From NCBI RefSeq assembly GCF_000092225.1, contig NC_014158.1:868001-932000 (forward strand): 64,000 bases of DNA. The letters are read 5' to 3'. Positions within the stretch are counted from its first letter, which is position 1, and each line of letters opens with the position of its first letter. Shown here one piece after another: positions 26,453-35,810 of the stretch. The notes below the pieces were generated by a model. That model was given only the letters and a program-made list of their open reading frames with translations, was not told where the DNA came from and made no database searches. A program made the position numbers and the translations under genes. The stretch comes from Tsukamurella paurometabola DSM 20162. GTDB lineage: Bacteria; Actinomycetota; Actinomycetes; Mycobacteriales; Mycobacteriaceae.

Positions 26453-26895
26453 CCGGCACATCCGGCGAACGCGTGCTGCCGGAGGTGGAAGACACCGAAG
26501 CACTCGGGCGGGAACTCGCGGCCGGGCTCGCTGCCGGCGACCTGGTGATCCTCGACGGTCCGCTCGGTGCCGGGAAGACCGCGCTCACCCGCGGGATCGC
26601 CGCGGGGCTCGGAGTACAGGGCCGGGTTTCCAGTCCCACCTTCATCATCGCCCGCGAGCATCGCTCGGGCGGGGGTGGACGCCCCGGCCTGGTCCATGTG
26701 GATGCCTACCGGCTCGGCGGTCTCGACGAGCTCGATGCGCTCGATCTCGACACCGACCTCGACGATTGCGTGGTCGTGGTCGAGTGGGGTGAGGGCGTCG
26801 CCGAGCGCCTCACCGACCGGCACCTGATGGTGCGGTTGCACCGTGCGGACGGCACCGACGTGCGTACCGCACGGTGGCGATGGATCGACGCCTGA
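26449..26895 (+). CDS. tsaE: tRNA t6A biosynthesis ATPase TsaE
   Basis: 148 residues. The P-loop GPLGAGKT, the switch SPTFIIAREH, LVHVDAYRL and VVVVEWGEG are the TsaE signatures. TsaE binds the TsaB-TsaD complex and its ATPase activity is needed for cycles of threonylcarbamoyl transfer to A37 of ANN-decoding tRNAs. Its ATG overlaps the preceding TGA. In most Mycobacteriales tsaB follows directly; here a 7-kb gene lies in between. Confidence 0.95.
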   Translation: MTGTSGERVLPEVEDTEALGRELAAGLAAGDLVILDGPLGAGKTALTRGIAAGLGVQGRVSSPTFIIAREHRSGGGGRPGLVHVDAYRLGGLDELDALDLDTDLDDCVVVVEWGEGVAERLTDRHLMVRLHRADGTDVRTARWRWIDA

Positions 26896-27077
26896 CGCGG
26901 TCCGGACGCCGCGGCTGAGTCGTCGCGGGTCGACGGCATGCGAACGCCGGGTGTCGTTTCAGCGTTGAATTGTCGCAATCCTGGTGCCGTCCGGCGATAT
27001 GTCGCCCTTTGTTCGCGCAAAAGTCGGAAGTATGGGTAAAGTCCTACTTCAACTCTGTGTAGCAAAGGTTGCAGAAA

Positions 27078-30000
27078 ATGACGAAGTCCCGGGCAGTCGT
27101 TGCAGGAGTCGCCGCAGTCGGACTGATCACCGCCAGTGCGTGTGGCACCTCCGGTGGTCAGGATCCGGCGAAGGGAACGCAGCGGGACACTGCGCCCAAC
27201 GCGGCCGGGAACGGGCAGGCGCCGGCCGGATCCGCGCAGATCGCCGGGGGACCAGCGGATCCCGGCGGCTCGGACGTGAGAGCCCAGGACGGTTCGCCGC
27301 GCTCCGGCGGCGGGAACCGCGCGGATCAGCGCGGCGAGGACATCGAGGTCGCGCCGGGCTGCTACATCAAACGCCCTGTGCTCGCCGGGGTCAGCCCCAT
27401 CCTCAATCCGCTGCAGATCGATTGCGGAAGTTCGGCCGACGACGACGGCGCGGTCGGACCTCGCACCATCGGGATCGGGGCGAACACCGCGGTGATCGAC
27501 GGGCGCATCGTCGACCCGGTCGGCCCCCGGATCGCCGACTACACGCTGATCGCGCGGGCGAACGCCATCGCTGCACGCGTCGCGGCCAACAGCGCCGCTG
27601 ATAGCGCCGCTCGTGCCAGGGCTGCGGCCGATGCAGCGAACCAGGCCTCCGATGCCGCCGCGAAGCGCGCGGCGGAGGCCGCGGACAGGTATCTGGCTGC
27701 GGATAAGTCGGCCAAGGAAGCGGCCGAGGCCGCCGATAAGGCCGTTGCGGAGCAGGCCGCCGCCGATAAGGTCGCGGCCGATAAGGACGCCGCCGCCAAG
27801 GCCGCCAATGAGGAAGCGGCGAAGGCGAAGGACGCCGCCGACAAGGCGGCCGCGGATGCGGGTAAAGCCGCTGACGACAAGGATGCGGCCGCGAAGGACG
27901 CCGCCGATAAGGAGGCCGCCGCCCAGGCCGCGGCCGACAGCCTGACCGAGGCGCAGGCGGCGACGGCGGATGCCATCGCGGCCGCTGATCGTGCCGCGCA
28001 GGATCGTGCCGCCGCCGATCAGAACGCAGCCGACGCAGCCGCTGCGAAGGACGCCGCCGATAAGCAGGCGGCCGCGGACAAGGCGACTGCGGACGCCTCC
28101 GCGGCAGCGAAGACCGACGCCGATAAAGCGGCCGCCGATGCCGCCGCCGACCGCAAGCGTGCCGATGATGCCGCCCAGGCGGCTGCGGATCGCGCGGATG
28201 CCGATCGCGCCCGAGCAGAGGAATCCGCCGCGGCACAGATCGCCGCCGAAGAGGCCGCGCAGGCCGCCGCGGACGATCCGAAGCAGAAGGAGGCGGTGAA
28301 GGCTGCGGAGGAAGCCGCGGCGAAGGCCGCGGCGGATAAGGCGGTGGCCGACCAGTCCGCGGCAGACAAGGCGGCTGCCGACGCGGCGGCCGCCGCTGCT
28401 GCGCAGGCGGCGGCGGATAAGGCCGCCGAACAGCGGCGAGCGGATGCACGGGCGGCGGCGGACAACGCCGCTGCCAACGTATCGGGGGCAGCCGCTGACG
28501 CGTCCCGGCGGATCGCCGACGAGGCTGCACGCAATGCCGTGAACAAGTCGGATGCGCAGCAGGCGGCGGACGCGAAGGCCGCCGCGTCGAAGGACGCGGC
28601 GGAGCGCGCCGCCGCGAACAAGGATGCGGCGACCCAGGCCCGCGAGGACGCGGTGAAGAAAGCCGCCGACGCCGTCTCGGCGAGTGCCGCCGCGACCGCT
28701 GCGATGGTTGCCGCACAAGCGGATGCGGCACGTTCGGCCGCCGACGCGGCGGCCGCGAAGAACGCCGCCGATACCGCGGCGGCCGCCAAGAACACCGCCG
28801 ATGCGGCGGCGAAAACGGCGACGGATAAAGCGGATGCGGATCGGGCGGCGCTCGATCAGGCGCGGGCGGCCCAGGACAGCGCGGATGCCGCGAAGGCATC
28901 GGCCGACCGGGACGCCGCATCGAAGAAGGCGGCCGCGGAGACCGCCGCTGCAACGGCGGATGCCGCCGCAGCCCGGTCTGCCGACCTGGCACAGGCGGCC
29001 GACGACGCCTCGGCCCGCAGCGCCGAGGCGGCGCAGGCGGCGGCGGACTTCGAGTCGGCCGCCAAGGTCGCGCAGGAGAAGGCGGCGGCCGCGGCCGCCG
29101 CAGCGGACCGGGCCGCCGCCACACAAGCGGCATCGGAGAAGTCCGCCGCCGAGGCCTCACAGGCGCGCAAGGATGCCGATGCGGCAGCCCGCACCGCGAC
29201 CGATAAGGCGGCTGCGGACAAGGCGACCGCGGACAACTCCGCGGCGGCGAAGGAATCGGCATCGCGTGCCGCAACGGAAGCGGCGCGCGTCGCCGACGAG
29301 AAGGCGAGGGAGGCCGCCGCCGCGGCGACTGCGGCCGATGCGGCGAAGACCGCCGCAGACACCTCGGAGGCGGACCGGAAGGCGGCGGATAAGGACGCCG
29401 CCGATGCGGCGAAGCGGAGCACCGACGCCGATGCCGCGGCGAAGTCCGCGACGGACAAGGCGGACCGGAAACAGGCTGATGCCGATCGCGCCGCCGCCGA
29501 CAAGGCACAGGCCGACCAGACTGCGGCGGACGCTGCGCGTGCCAGCACGGAAGCGGACGCGGCGGCCGTGGCCGCTGCCGACACCGCCAAGGCGGCGAAG
29601 GACCGGGCGGACGAGTCCGATGAGGCCAAGGCCGCGGCCGACACCGCGAAGACGGCAGCCGACGCCGCTGCCGCGCAGAAGGCGGCGGCGAACACCGCTG
29701 CCGCGAATGCGGCGACCGAGGCGAAGGCCGCAGCCAAGCGGGCCGCGAGCGAGAAGACCGCGGCCCAGGAAGCGAAGACGGCCGCCGACACCTCGGCGAG
29801 CCAAGCGGCGACCGCGAGCACGGAAGCCGACGCTGCGGCGAAGGCCGCGGACAAGGCCGCCAAGAAGTCGGCGAAGGACGATGCCGCGCGGAAGTCGGCG
29901 GCGACGGCTGCGGCGACGAACAAGACCGCGGCGGATGCCGCCGCGGCGTCGGCGGCGACGGCTGCCACCACGAGCCAGACCACGGCGGATGAGTCCGCCC

Positions 30001-33000
30001 GTGCCGCGGCCGAGGCCCGGACGGCGGCGGACAATGCCGCGCGTGCCAAGCGCGAGGCGGACGAAGCGGCGACCGCCGCCACGAATCGGGCTAATACCGA
30101 CAAGGCCGCCGCAGACCAGGCTGCCGCCGACAGTGCCGCGGCGCACGCCACGTCGATCGCGGCGAACAAAGCGCGCGACGACGCGGCCGCGGCGGTGCAG
30201 GCCGCCGCCGACAAGGCCGCGGCCGATCAAGCGGCGGCGGATGCCGCTGCGGCACAAGAGGAAGCGCAAGCGAGGGTCGCGGCGATCGAGAAGGCGAAGT
30301 CCGATGCCGCCAAGGCCGACGCCGACGCGGCCACCGCCGCCGCCGCGAGTACGAAGGCGGACCGGGACGCGAAGGCGGCTCAAGACCAGGTGGACCAGGC
30401 GCAGCGGGAACTCGACGAAGCGCAGAAGGGGCTGATCTACAACGCCCTGGACAAGATCCTGCTGCAGCGGATCAAGAAGGCGCAGGCGAACCTCGACTCC
30501 GCGAACGCGGCGAAGAAGAAGGCCGATGCCAGCGCCGCCGAGGCGAAGACGGCATCGCAGGAGGCCGCGCAGAAGAAGATCGATGCCGACCAGGCGCGGG
30601 ACGAGGCGGTGGCGGGGGAGGCCGAGGCCCGCGAAGCCCTGGAGAAGGCCGACCGGGACAAGGCCGAGGCGGACCGCGCAGCGACCGAGGCGGCCGAAGC
30701 AGCGACCGCGGCCGACGCCGCCGCCGATGCGTCGGCGGCAGCGGTGGGCGATGTCGACTACGACGACACCGAGGTCAAGGCCGCGAAGGCAGCGGCGGCG
30801 GCGGCGAAGGAGAAGGCCGAACAATCCGCGGCCGATGCTGCGGCGCACCCGGACGACGAAGCGGCGGCGGCACAGGCCGCTGCCGACAAGGCGGCCGCCG
30901 ATCAAGCCGCCGCCGATGCGACCAAGGCGGAGCGGGAGGCGATCGCGGATGCGGCCGCCGCGGCCGACCGGGCCGCAGCGGAGGCCGCAACCACCGCACA
31001 GGCAGCGGCGGACGCAGCGAAGCTGGCCAAGGAGACCGCCGACCAGGACGCCGCGAATGCGGCGACGGCCAAGGAAGCCGCCGATACCGCGGCGACAACC
31101 GCGGCGGCGCAGGCTCGACGGGACCAGGAGGCCGCGGACACGGCCGCGGCGGCCAAGAAGCAGGCGGATCAGGCGGCGGCGGACGCGGCCACGGCGAAAG
31201 ACCTCGCGGATGCCGCCGCCCGGGCATCCGGGGAGAAGGCGGCGGCCGACCGTACTGCGGCCGATACCGCCCGGAAGGCCGCGAACGATGCAGCCAGCGC
31301 GCTGGACGAGGCGAACACGGCAGCGGAACTCGCTGCCGCGGATCTCGCCGCGAAGACGGACGCGGACCAGGAAGCCGTGGAGCGGGCGGCGCAGACCAAG
31401 AGGGCCGCGCAGGAGGCCGCCGCCGCGAAGGCGGCAGCGGATCGAGAGGCCGCCGAGGCAGCGGAAGCGGCGCAGAACGCCGCCAACCAGGCGACGGCGG
31501 ATCGCCAGGCCGCGGATCGGGCCGCCGCGGACAAGACGGCCGCCGACCAGGCCGCCGCCGATGCGAAGAAGGCGAGCCAGGACGCGGCTGCGGCGGCCAC
31601 GGCGGCTGCTGACAAGGCGGCGGCTGCACAGCGCGCTGCGGACAAGTCGGCTGCGGACAAGGCGGCTGCCGATAAGGCCGCCGCGGATGCGACCGCGGCG
31701 AGCGAGGAGGCCGCCGCGGCGGCGAAGACGGCCGCAGACAAGGCCTCCGCGGATAAGGCGGCGGCGGACAAGGCGGCTGCCGATAGGGCGGCTGCCGATA
31801 AGGCCGCTGCGGATGCGTCGGCAGCGGACCGTGATGCCGCGCGCAAGGCGGCCGACGACGCCGCTGCCGCCGAGCGGGCGGCTGCGGATAAGGCTGCGGC
31901 GGACAAGGCCGCCGCGGATAAGGCGGCCGACGAGGCTGCGGGCAAGGGTGAGGAAGCGGCGAAGGCGCGGGACGCCGCGGCGGCGGCGGAACGGGAGGCA
32001 GCGGAGAAGGCCGCCGCCGATCGAGCCGCCTCGGAGGCCGCGGCGAAGGCGAAGAAGGAGGCCGACGAAGCGGCCGCCGCCAAACGGACTGCCGACGAAG
32101 CGGCGGCGGATGCCGTTGCGGCGCAAGAACGAGCGGATGCAGCTGCGAAAGCGGCCGCGGACAGGACGGCCGCGGCGAAGACCGCCGCCGACAAATCCGC
32201 TGCCGATAAGGCGGCCGCGGATAAGGCTGCCGCGGATGCGGCGAACGCGAGTGCGGAAGCCGCAGCGGCGGCCAAGGCGGCTGCCGATAAGGCCGCGGCG
32301 GATAAGGCCGCGGCGGATAAGGCCGCGGCGGACAAAGCGGCCGCCGATGCTGCCAAGGAGGCTGCCGACCGGTCTGCCGAGGAGAAGGCCGCTGCCGATG
32401 CTTCGAGGGCTGCCGCCGAGAAGGCCGCCGCCGACCGGAGAGCCGCGGACCGTGCCGCAGTGGACCGGGCCGCCGCGGACAAGGTTGCGGCGGACACCTC
32501 ACGGATCGCCGACGCGGCCGCAGGCAAGGCAGCTGCTGACCGCCAGGCCGCAGACCAGGCCGCGGCCGATGCCGCACGTATCGCCGAAGAACGCGCCGCA
32601 GCGGATAAGGCGGCCGCCGATGCCGCCGCGGCCGCGAAGGCCGCCGCGGACAAGGCAGCGGCCGATCAGGCTCGGGCGAACGAATCGGAGGAGGCCCGGA
32701 AGGCGGCGGAGAAGTCGGCTGCGGAGGGAGCCGCGGCGCAGGATGCGGCCCGAGAGGCCGCGGATGCCGCGGCGCAGAAGGCGGCGGCCGACAAGGCGGC
32801 CGCGGACCGTTCCGCCGCGGCGAAGGACGCCGCCGATAAGTCCGCCGCCGATGCGGCTGACGCACAGACCGCTGCCGACCGGGCGGCGGCCGACGCCACG
32901 GAGAAGGCGGCGGCGGACAAGGCCGCTGCCGATCGGTCCGCGGCATCGGCGGATGCGGCGGGCGCCGCCAAGGACCGCGCCGATAAAGCCGCGGCCGACA

Positions 33001-34007
33001 GCAAGACCGCCGCGGACAAAGCGGCCGACGCACGCGATGAGGCAGCGGCGAAGGAAGCGGCCGCGGCGAAGGAGGCGGAGGCGGCCAAGGCGGCGTCCGA
33101 GAAGGCGGCGGCCGACAAGTCCGCGGCGGATAAGGCGGCCGCCGATGCCGCTGCTGCCGCGAAGACTGCGGCGGACAGTGCCGCTGCGGCAGCGGATGCC
33201 GCGGCGAAGGCGAACGCGGAGAAGGCCGCCGCGGACAAGTCTGCGGCGGACGCGGCGGCTGCCGCGAAGGAGGCGGTCGACCGGGCCGATGCCGAGCGAG
33301 CCAATGCGGACAAGCAGGCCGCCGAACACCGCGCCGCAGAGGAGGAAGCGGCGGCCGCGGCGAGAAACGCGGCGAAGGCGGACGCCGAAGCGAGAGCCGC
33401 GGCGGCGGATGCCGCACGGGCGAAGGAAGCCGCCGACCGCGCCGCGGAGGAGGCGTCGAAGCCGCCGGTGGATCGGGGAGGGGCCGAGCGCAGCGCCGCC
33501 GATAAGGCGGCTGCGGAGAAGGCCGCCGCCGACGCCGCCGCCCGCGCGGCCGCTGCCGAGAAGGCCGCCGCCGATGCCGGGCGCGCGGGAGCGGCCGATC
33601 AGCGTCCCGCCGATACCGCCCCGACGCCACCCGACCGGGGCGCATCGGGCAGCGGCTCCGCGAGCGGTGGTTCGTCGGGTAGTGGTTCGGCTGGTAGCGG
33701 TTCGTCGGGTGGCACGTCCGGGGGCGACGGCTCGTCGCCCGGTGGCGACGTGGATAAGGCGCATGACGCCACCGACGACGATCCCAGCGTGCCCGACCGG
33801 CCGACCTCGCCGACCGGTGGTTCCGGCGGGGTCACGCCGGGCTCGAGCAGTCCCGGTACCGGCACGGCCGACTCGAGTATGTCCAGCAGCGGGTCACCGA
33901 AGGCGGTGCCCAGGGACGACACTCCGGACGCCGATCCGTTCGATCACAACGAGGAACCCGCAGGCCGTGACGACCTGCGGACCGGGGTGGTGGACGCGAC
34001 CGAGTGA
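27078..34007 (+). CDS. Giant Ala/Lys/Asp-rich helical putative lipoprotein (2309 aa)
   Basis: The N-terminus (MTKSR then a hydrophobic stretch ending ITASA before Cys22) fits a Gram-positive lipoprotein signal peptide, with A-S-A-C as lipobox. Residues 23-155 are a Gly/Pro-rich region with Cys95 and Cys116. From about 160 to 2170 the chain is almost entirely Ala with Lys, Asp, Glu, Arg and Gln, often as KAAAD five-residue units that put Lys and Asp four apart. It contains no helix breakers apart from scattered Pro and Gly, so a very long charged helix or coiled coil is likely. One less repetitive segment lies near 1100-1140. The tail (2175-2309) is Gly/Ser/Asp-rich. AAAGG nine bases before the ATG fixes the start; an upstream TTG is less likely. 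No function recognised. Confidence 0.8.
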   Translation: MTKSRAVVAGVAAVGLITASACGTSGGQDPAKGTQRDTAPNAAGNGQAPAGSAQIAGGPADPGGSDVRAQDGSPRSGGGNRADQRGEDIEVAPGCYIKRPVLAGVSPILNPLQIDCGSSADDDGAVGPRTIGIGANTAVIDGRIVDPVGPRIADYTLIARANAIAARVAANSAADSAARARAAADAANQASDAAAKRAAEAADRYLAADKSAKEAAEAADKAVAEQAAADKVAADKDAAAKAANEEAAKAKDAADKAAADAGKAADDKDAAAKDAADKEAAAQAAADSLTEAQAATADAIAAADRAAQDRAAADQNAADAAAAKDAADKQAAADKATADASAAAKTDADKAAADAAADRKRADDAAQAAADRADADRARAEESAAAQIAAEEAAQAAADDPKQKEAVKAAEEAAAKAAADKAVADQSAADKAAADAAAAAAAQAAADKAAEQRRADARAAADNAAANVSGAAADASRRIADEAARNAVNKSDAQQAADAKAAASKDAAERAAANKDAATQAREDAVKKAADAVSASAAATAAMVAAQADAARSAADAAAAKNAADTAAAAKNTADAAAKTATDKADADRAALDQARAAQDSADAAKASADRDAASKKAAAETAAATADAAAARSADLAQAADDASARSAEAAQAAADFESAAKVAQEKAAAAAAAADRAAATQAASEKSAAEASQARKDADAAARTATDKAAADKATADNSAAAKESASRAATEAARVADEKAREAAAAATAADAAKTAADTSEADRKAADKDAADAAKRSTDADAAAKSATDKADRKQADADRAAADKAQADQTAADAARASTEADAAAVAAADTAKAAKDRADESDEAKAAADTAKTAADAAAAQKAAANTAAANAATEAKAAAKRAASEKTAAQEAKTAADTSASQAATASTEADAAAKAADKAAKKSAKDDAARKSAATAAATNKTAADAAAASAATAATTSQTTADESARAAAEARTAADNAARAKREADEAATAATNRANTDKAAADQAAADSAAAHATSIAANKARDDAAAAVQAAADKAAADQAAADAAAAQEEAQARVAAIEKAKSDAAKADADAATAAAASTKADRDAKAAQDQVDQAQRELDEAQKGLIYNALDKILLQRIKKAQANLDSANAAKKKADASAAEAKTASQEAAQKKIDADQARDEAVAGEAEAREALEKADRDKAEADRAATEAAEAATAADAAADASAAAVGDVDYDDTEVKAAKAAAAAAKEKAEQSAADAAAHPDDEAAAAQAAADKAAADQAAADATKAEREAIADAAAAADRAAAEAATTAQAAADAAKLAKETADQDAANAATAKEAADTAATTAAAQARRDQEAADTAAAAKKQADQAAADAATAKDLADAAARASGEKAAADRTAADTARKAANDAASALDEANTAAELAAADLAAKTDADQEAVERAAQTKRAAQEAAAAKAAADREAAEAAEAAQNAANQATADRQAADRAAADKTAADQAAADAKKASQDAAAAATAAADKAAAAQRAADKSAADKAAADKAAADATAASEEAAAAAKTAADKASADKAAADKAAADRAAADKAAADASAADRDAARKAADDAAAAERAAADKAAADKAAADKAADEAAGKGEEAAKARDAAAAAEREAAEKAAADRAASEAAAKAKKEADEAAAAKRTADEAAADAVAAQERADAAAKAAADRTAAAKTAADKSAADKAAADKAAADAANASAEAAAAAKAAADKAAADKAAADKAAADKAAADAAKEAADRSAEEKAAADASRAAAEKAAADRRAADRAAVDRAAADKVAADTSRIADAAAGKAAADRQAADQAAADAARIAEERAAADKAAADAAAAAKAAADKAAADQARANESEEARKAAEKSAAEGAAAQDAAREAADAAAQKAAADKAAADRSAAAKDAADKSAADAADAQTAADRAAADATEKAAADKAAADRSAASADAAGAAKDRADKAAADSKTAADKAADARDEAAAKEAAAAKEAEAAKAASEKAAADKSAADKAAADAAAAAKTAADSAAAAADAAAKANAEKAAADKSAADAAAAAKEAVDRADAERANADKQAAEHRAAEEEAAAAARNAAKADAEARAAAADAARAKEAADRAAEEASKPPVDRGGAERSAADKAAAEKAAADAAARAAAAEKAAADAGRAGAADQRPADTAPTPPDRGASGSGSASGGSSGSGSAGSGSSGGTSGGDGSSPGGDVDKAHDATDDDPSVPDRPTSPTGGSGGVTPGSSSPGTGTADSSMSSSGSPKAVPRDDTPDADPFDHNEEPAGRDDLRTGVVDATE
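32286..32330 (+). repeat. Perfect 15-bp tandem repeat, three copies, inside the giant gene
   Basis: GATAAGGCCGCGGCG repeats exactly at 32286-32300, 32301-32315 and 32316-32330, followed by a near copy. It encodes the KAAAD-type unit. Similar but less exact units fill the gene from about 27.6 to 33.6 kb. Confidence 0.9.
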
Positions 34008-34014
34008 CGCCCGC

Positions 34015-34650
34015 TCAGCTGCGTCCGGTGACGGTGCAGATGCAGGCGTGATTGCCCTGGGCATCGGCCAGCACCCAGAACGACGGGGCGTGAGCGTCCG
34101 TGACGAGGCGACCGCCTGCTGCGAGGGCGGCGGCGATCCGCTCCTGCGCCTCTCGCGGATCGATCCACACGTCGAGATGGAAACGCTGCCGGGGCGTCTC
34201 GTGCGGTTCGGTCTGCTGGAACCAGAGCGCGGCATCGGCGCCGTGGCCGCGGATCTCCGTGCCCTCCCACCCGTTCGTCGTGATGTCCATCCGCAGTACG
34301 GCGGCCCAGAACGGCGCGATCGCCGCCGCATCGACGGTGTCGAGGCCCAGTTCGACGATGGACAGCTCGCGCGGTTCCGCGGCGACCGACCGTTTCCGGG
34401 CGATCGTCGAGAAGGTGGCCGCCAGCGTGCGGTCCCGGTCCGTGACGCGGCCGGCGTCGTGGCTGTAGAGCAGCACGTCGACATGGCCGTAGGTGAGGGT
34501 GATGTCGGGGTGGTGGTTCGCCTCCTCCGCGGCCGCCGCGAAGGCGGTCACGAGATCGAGGCCGGTGGCGAAGTCGCGGGTACGGAAGCGGGTGCGCAGA
34601 CCACGCACCAGCGGAGCCCAGTCGTCCAGGGCGGGGGATTCGGTGCTCAT
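34015..34650 (-). CDS. Pterin-4a-carbinolamine dehydratase-like domain fused to VOC/glyoxalase domain
   Basis: 211 residues in two domains. The N-terminal part (about 1-95) carries the PCD active-site pattern EEANHHPDITLTYGHVDV (His46, His47, Pro48, His56). The C-terminal part (about 97-211) is a vicinal-oxygen-chelate domain with ELGLDTVDAAAIAPFWAAVL, FHLDVWID and the end strand FWVLADAQGNHACICTV. PCD recycles the 4a-hydroxypterin made by aromatic amino acid hydroxylases; the VOC partner domain may bind a metal or ligand. No pterin-dependent hydroxylase is nearby, so the reaction is uncertain. The ATG at 34650 follows a GGAG that is very close to it. Confidence 0.8.
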   Translation of the reverse strand: MSTESPALDDWAPLVRGLRTRFRTRDFATGLDLVTAFAAAAEEANHHPDITLTYGHVDVLLYSHDAGRVTDRDRTLAATFSTIARKRSVAAEPRELSIVELGLDTVDAAAIAPFWAAVLRMDITTNGWEGTEIRGHGADAALWFQQTEPHETPRQRFHLDVWIDPREAQERIAAALAAGGRLVTDAHAPSFWVLADAQGNHACICTVTGRS

Positions 34651-34756
34651 CGCTCCATCGTGCGCCCGGGCACCGACACTTTTCAGGCGGTCCGCGAGAT
34701 GGCCGTGACGTCTGACGGATTCGGGCAGGGTGGTGCCGAGGCGGTAACCTGCAGGT

Positions 34757-35332
34757 ATGTACGCGCTCGCCCTCGACACCGCCACACCGGCGCTCACGGT
34801 GGGCATCGTCGACCTCGAAACCGGCACAACGCTTGCGCAGCGCGGGCAGACCCACTCCCGCGGGCACGCCGAGGTGCTGGTGCCCTTCCTACTCGAATGC
34901 CTCGACGAGGCCGGGCTGCAGCGGTCCGATCTCGGCGCGGTGATCGTGGGCTGCGGGCCGGGCCCGTTCACCGGGCTCCGCGTGGGCATGGCCACCGGCG
35001 CGGCCTTCGGCGACGCGCTCGGTATCGAGGTGCACGGCGTGTGCAGCCTCGATGCCATCGCGCACGGTCATCCCGGCGAGATCGTGGTGCTCACCGATGC
35101 CCGCCGTAAGGAGGTCTATTGGGCCCGCTACCGCGATGGTGCCCGGATCGACGGCCCCGGTGTGATCAAACCCGCCGATCTGGATATCGCCGGTGCCACC
35201 GTGGTCGAGGGATCTCCGACCCCGGAAACGTTGGTCGCGGTGGGCAGGAACCTGATCGGCACCCCGCCGCAACCGCTGGTGCCGCTGTACCTGCGCCGGC
35301 CCGATGCCGTGGAGATGGCCGCGCGTGGCTGA
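34757..35332 (+). CDS. tsaB: tRNA t6A biosynthesis protein TsaB
   Basis: 191 residues, an ASKHA-fold paralogue of TsaD. ALALDTATPALTVG at the N-terminus, HSRGHAEVL, GCGPGPFTGLRVGMATG and LTDARRKEVYWARY are typical. TsaB has no catalytic site but dimerises with TsaD to form the threonylcarbamoyl transferase. ATG at 34757 after a GCAGG. Its stop lies inside the first codons of rimI (8-bp overlap). Confidence 0.95.
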   Translation: MYALALDTATPALTVGIVDLETGTTLAQRGQTHSRGHAEVLVPFLLECLDEAGLQRSDLGAVIVGCGPGPFTGLRVGMATGAAFGDALGIEVHGVCSLDAIAHGHPGEIVVLTDARRKEVYWARYRDGARIDGPGVIKPADLDIAGATVVEGSPTPETLVAVGRNLIGTPPQPLVPLYLRRPDAVEMAARG

Positions 35333-35810
35333 CCGATCCGAGATCCTGATCAACCCTTTGCGCTCGGATGATGTCGAGCGCTGCGCGGAACTGGAAACGA
35401 TCCTGTTCCCCGGGGATAGCCCATGGCCCGCCTCGGCATTCGCATCGGAGGTGGACAACCGGAACGTGCGCTTCTACGCGGCGCGCGACGGCGGCCGGCT
35501 GATCGGCTACGCCGGGCTCGGCCTGCTCGGCAACACCTTCTTCCCGGAGTCCGAGGTGCACACCATCGGTGTCGCCCCCGAATATCAGGGCCGCCGCATC
35601 GGTTACGCGTTGCTGTGCCGCTTGCTCGACGATGCGGACGAGCACGGCGGCGCCGTGTATCTCGAGGTCCGCACCGACAACGGTCCGGCTCGCACTCTCT
35701 ACGAGCGCAACGGCTTCGTGGTGGTCGGCACGCGGAAGAACTACTACCGGCCCTCCGGGGCCGATGCCTACACCATGCGCCGCGCGGCGGCGGGGGAGGA
35801 GACGCCGTGA
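35325..35810 (+). CDS. rimI: Ribosomal-protein-S18-type N-alpha-acetyltransferase RimI
   Basis: 161 residues of the GNAT family. The acetyl-CoA binding segment is [15 protein letters not shown], and the C-terminal [30 protein letters not shown] is characteristic of RimI. It acetylates protein N-termini, S18 being the classical target. The GTG at 35325 overlaps tsaB; its stop overlaps the tsaD start (GTGA). tsaB-rimI-tsaD is the standard actinobacterial order. Confidence 0.94.
   Translation: MADRSEILINPLRSDDVERCAELETILFPGDSPWPASAFASEVDNRNVRFYAARDGGRLIGYAGLGLLGNTFFPESEVHTIGVAPEYQGRRIGYALLCRLLDDADEHGGAVYLEVRTDNGPARTLYERNGFVVVGTRKNYYRPSGADAYTMRRAAAGEETP

Noticed and set aside
27600-33600. Repeats in the giant gene as a CRISPR array or satellite
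   Set aside because: Units are short, keep the reading frame and encode a consistent protein pattern; there are no spacers.
27403-33764. Several reverse-strand open frames of 400-990 codons opposite the giant gene
   Set aside because: Same cause: GC-rich repeated codons remove stops on all frames. No start signals or family motifs.
30526-35109. Long open frame (over 1500 codons) overlapping the giant gene in another frame, Arg/Pro-rich
   Set aside because: It follows from GCC/GCG alanine codons read out of frame; composition is implausible and it runs through tsaB.
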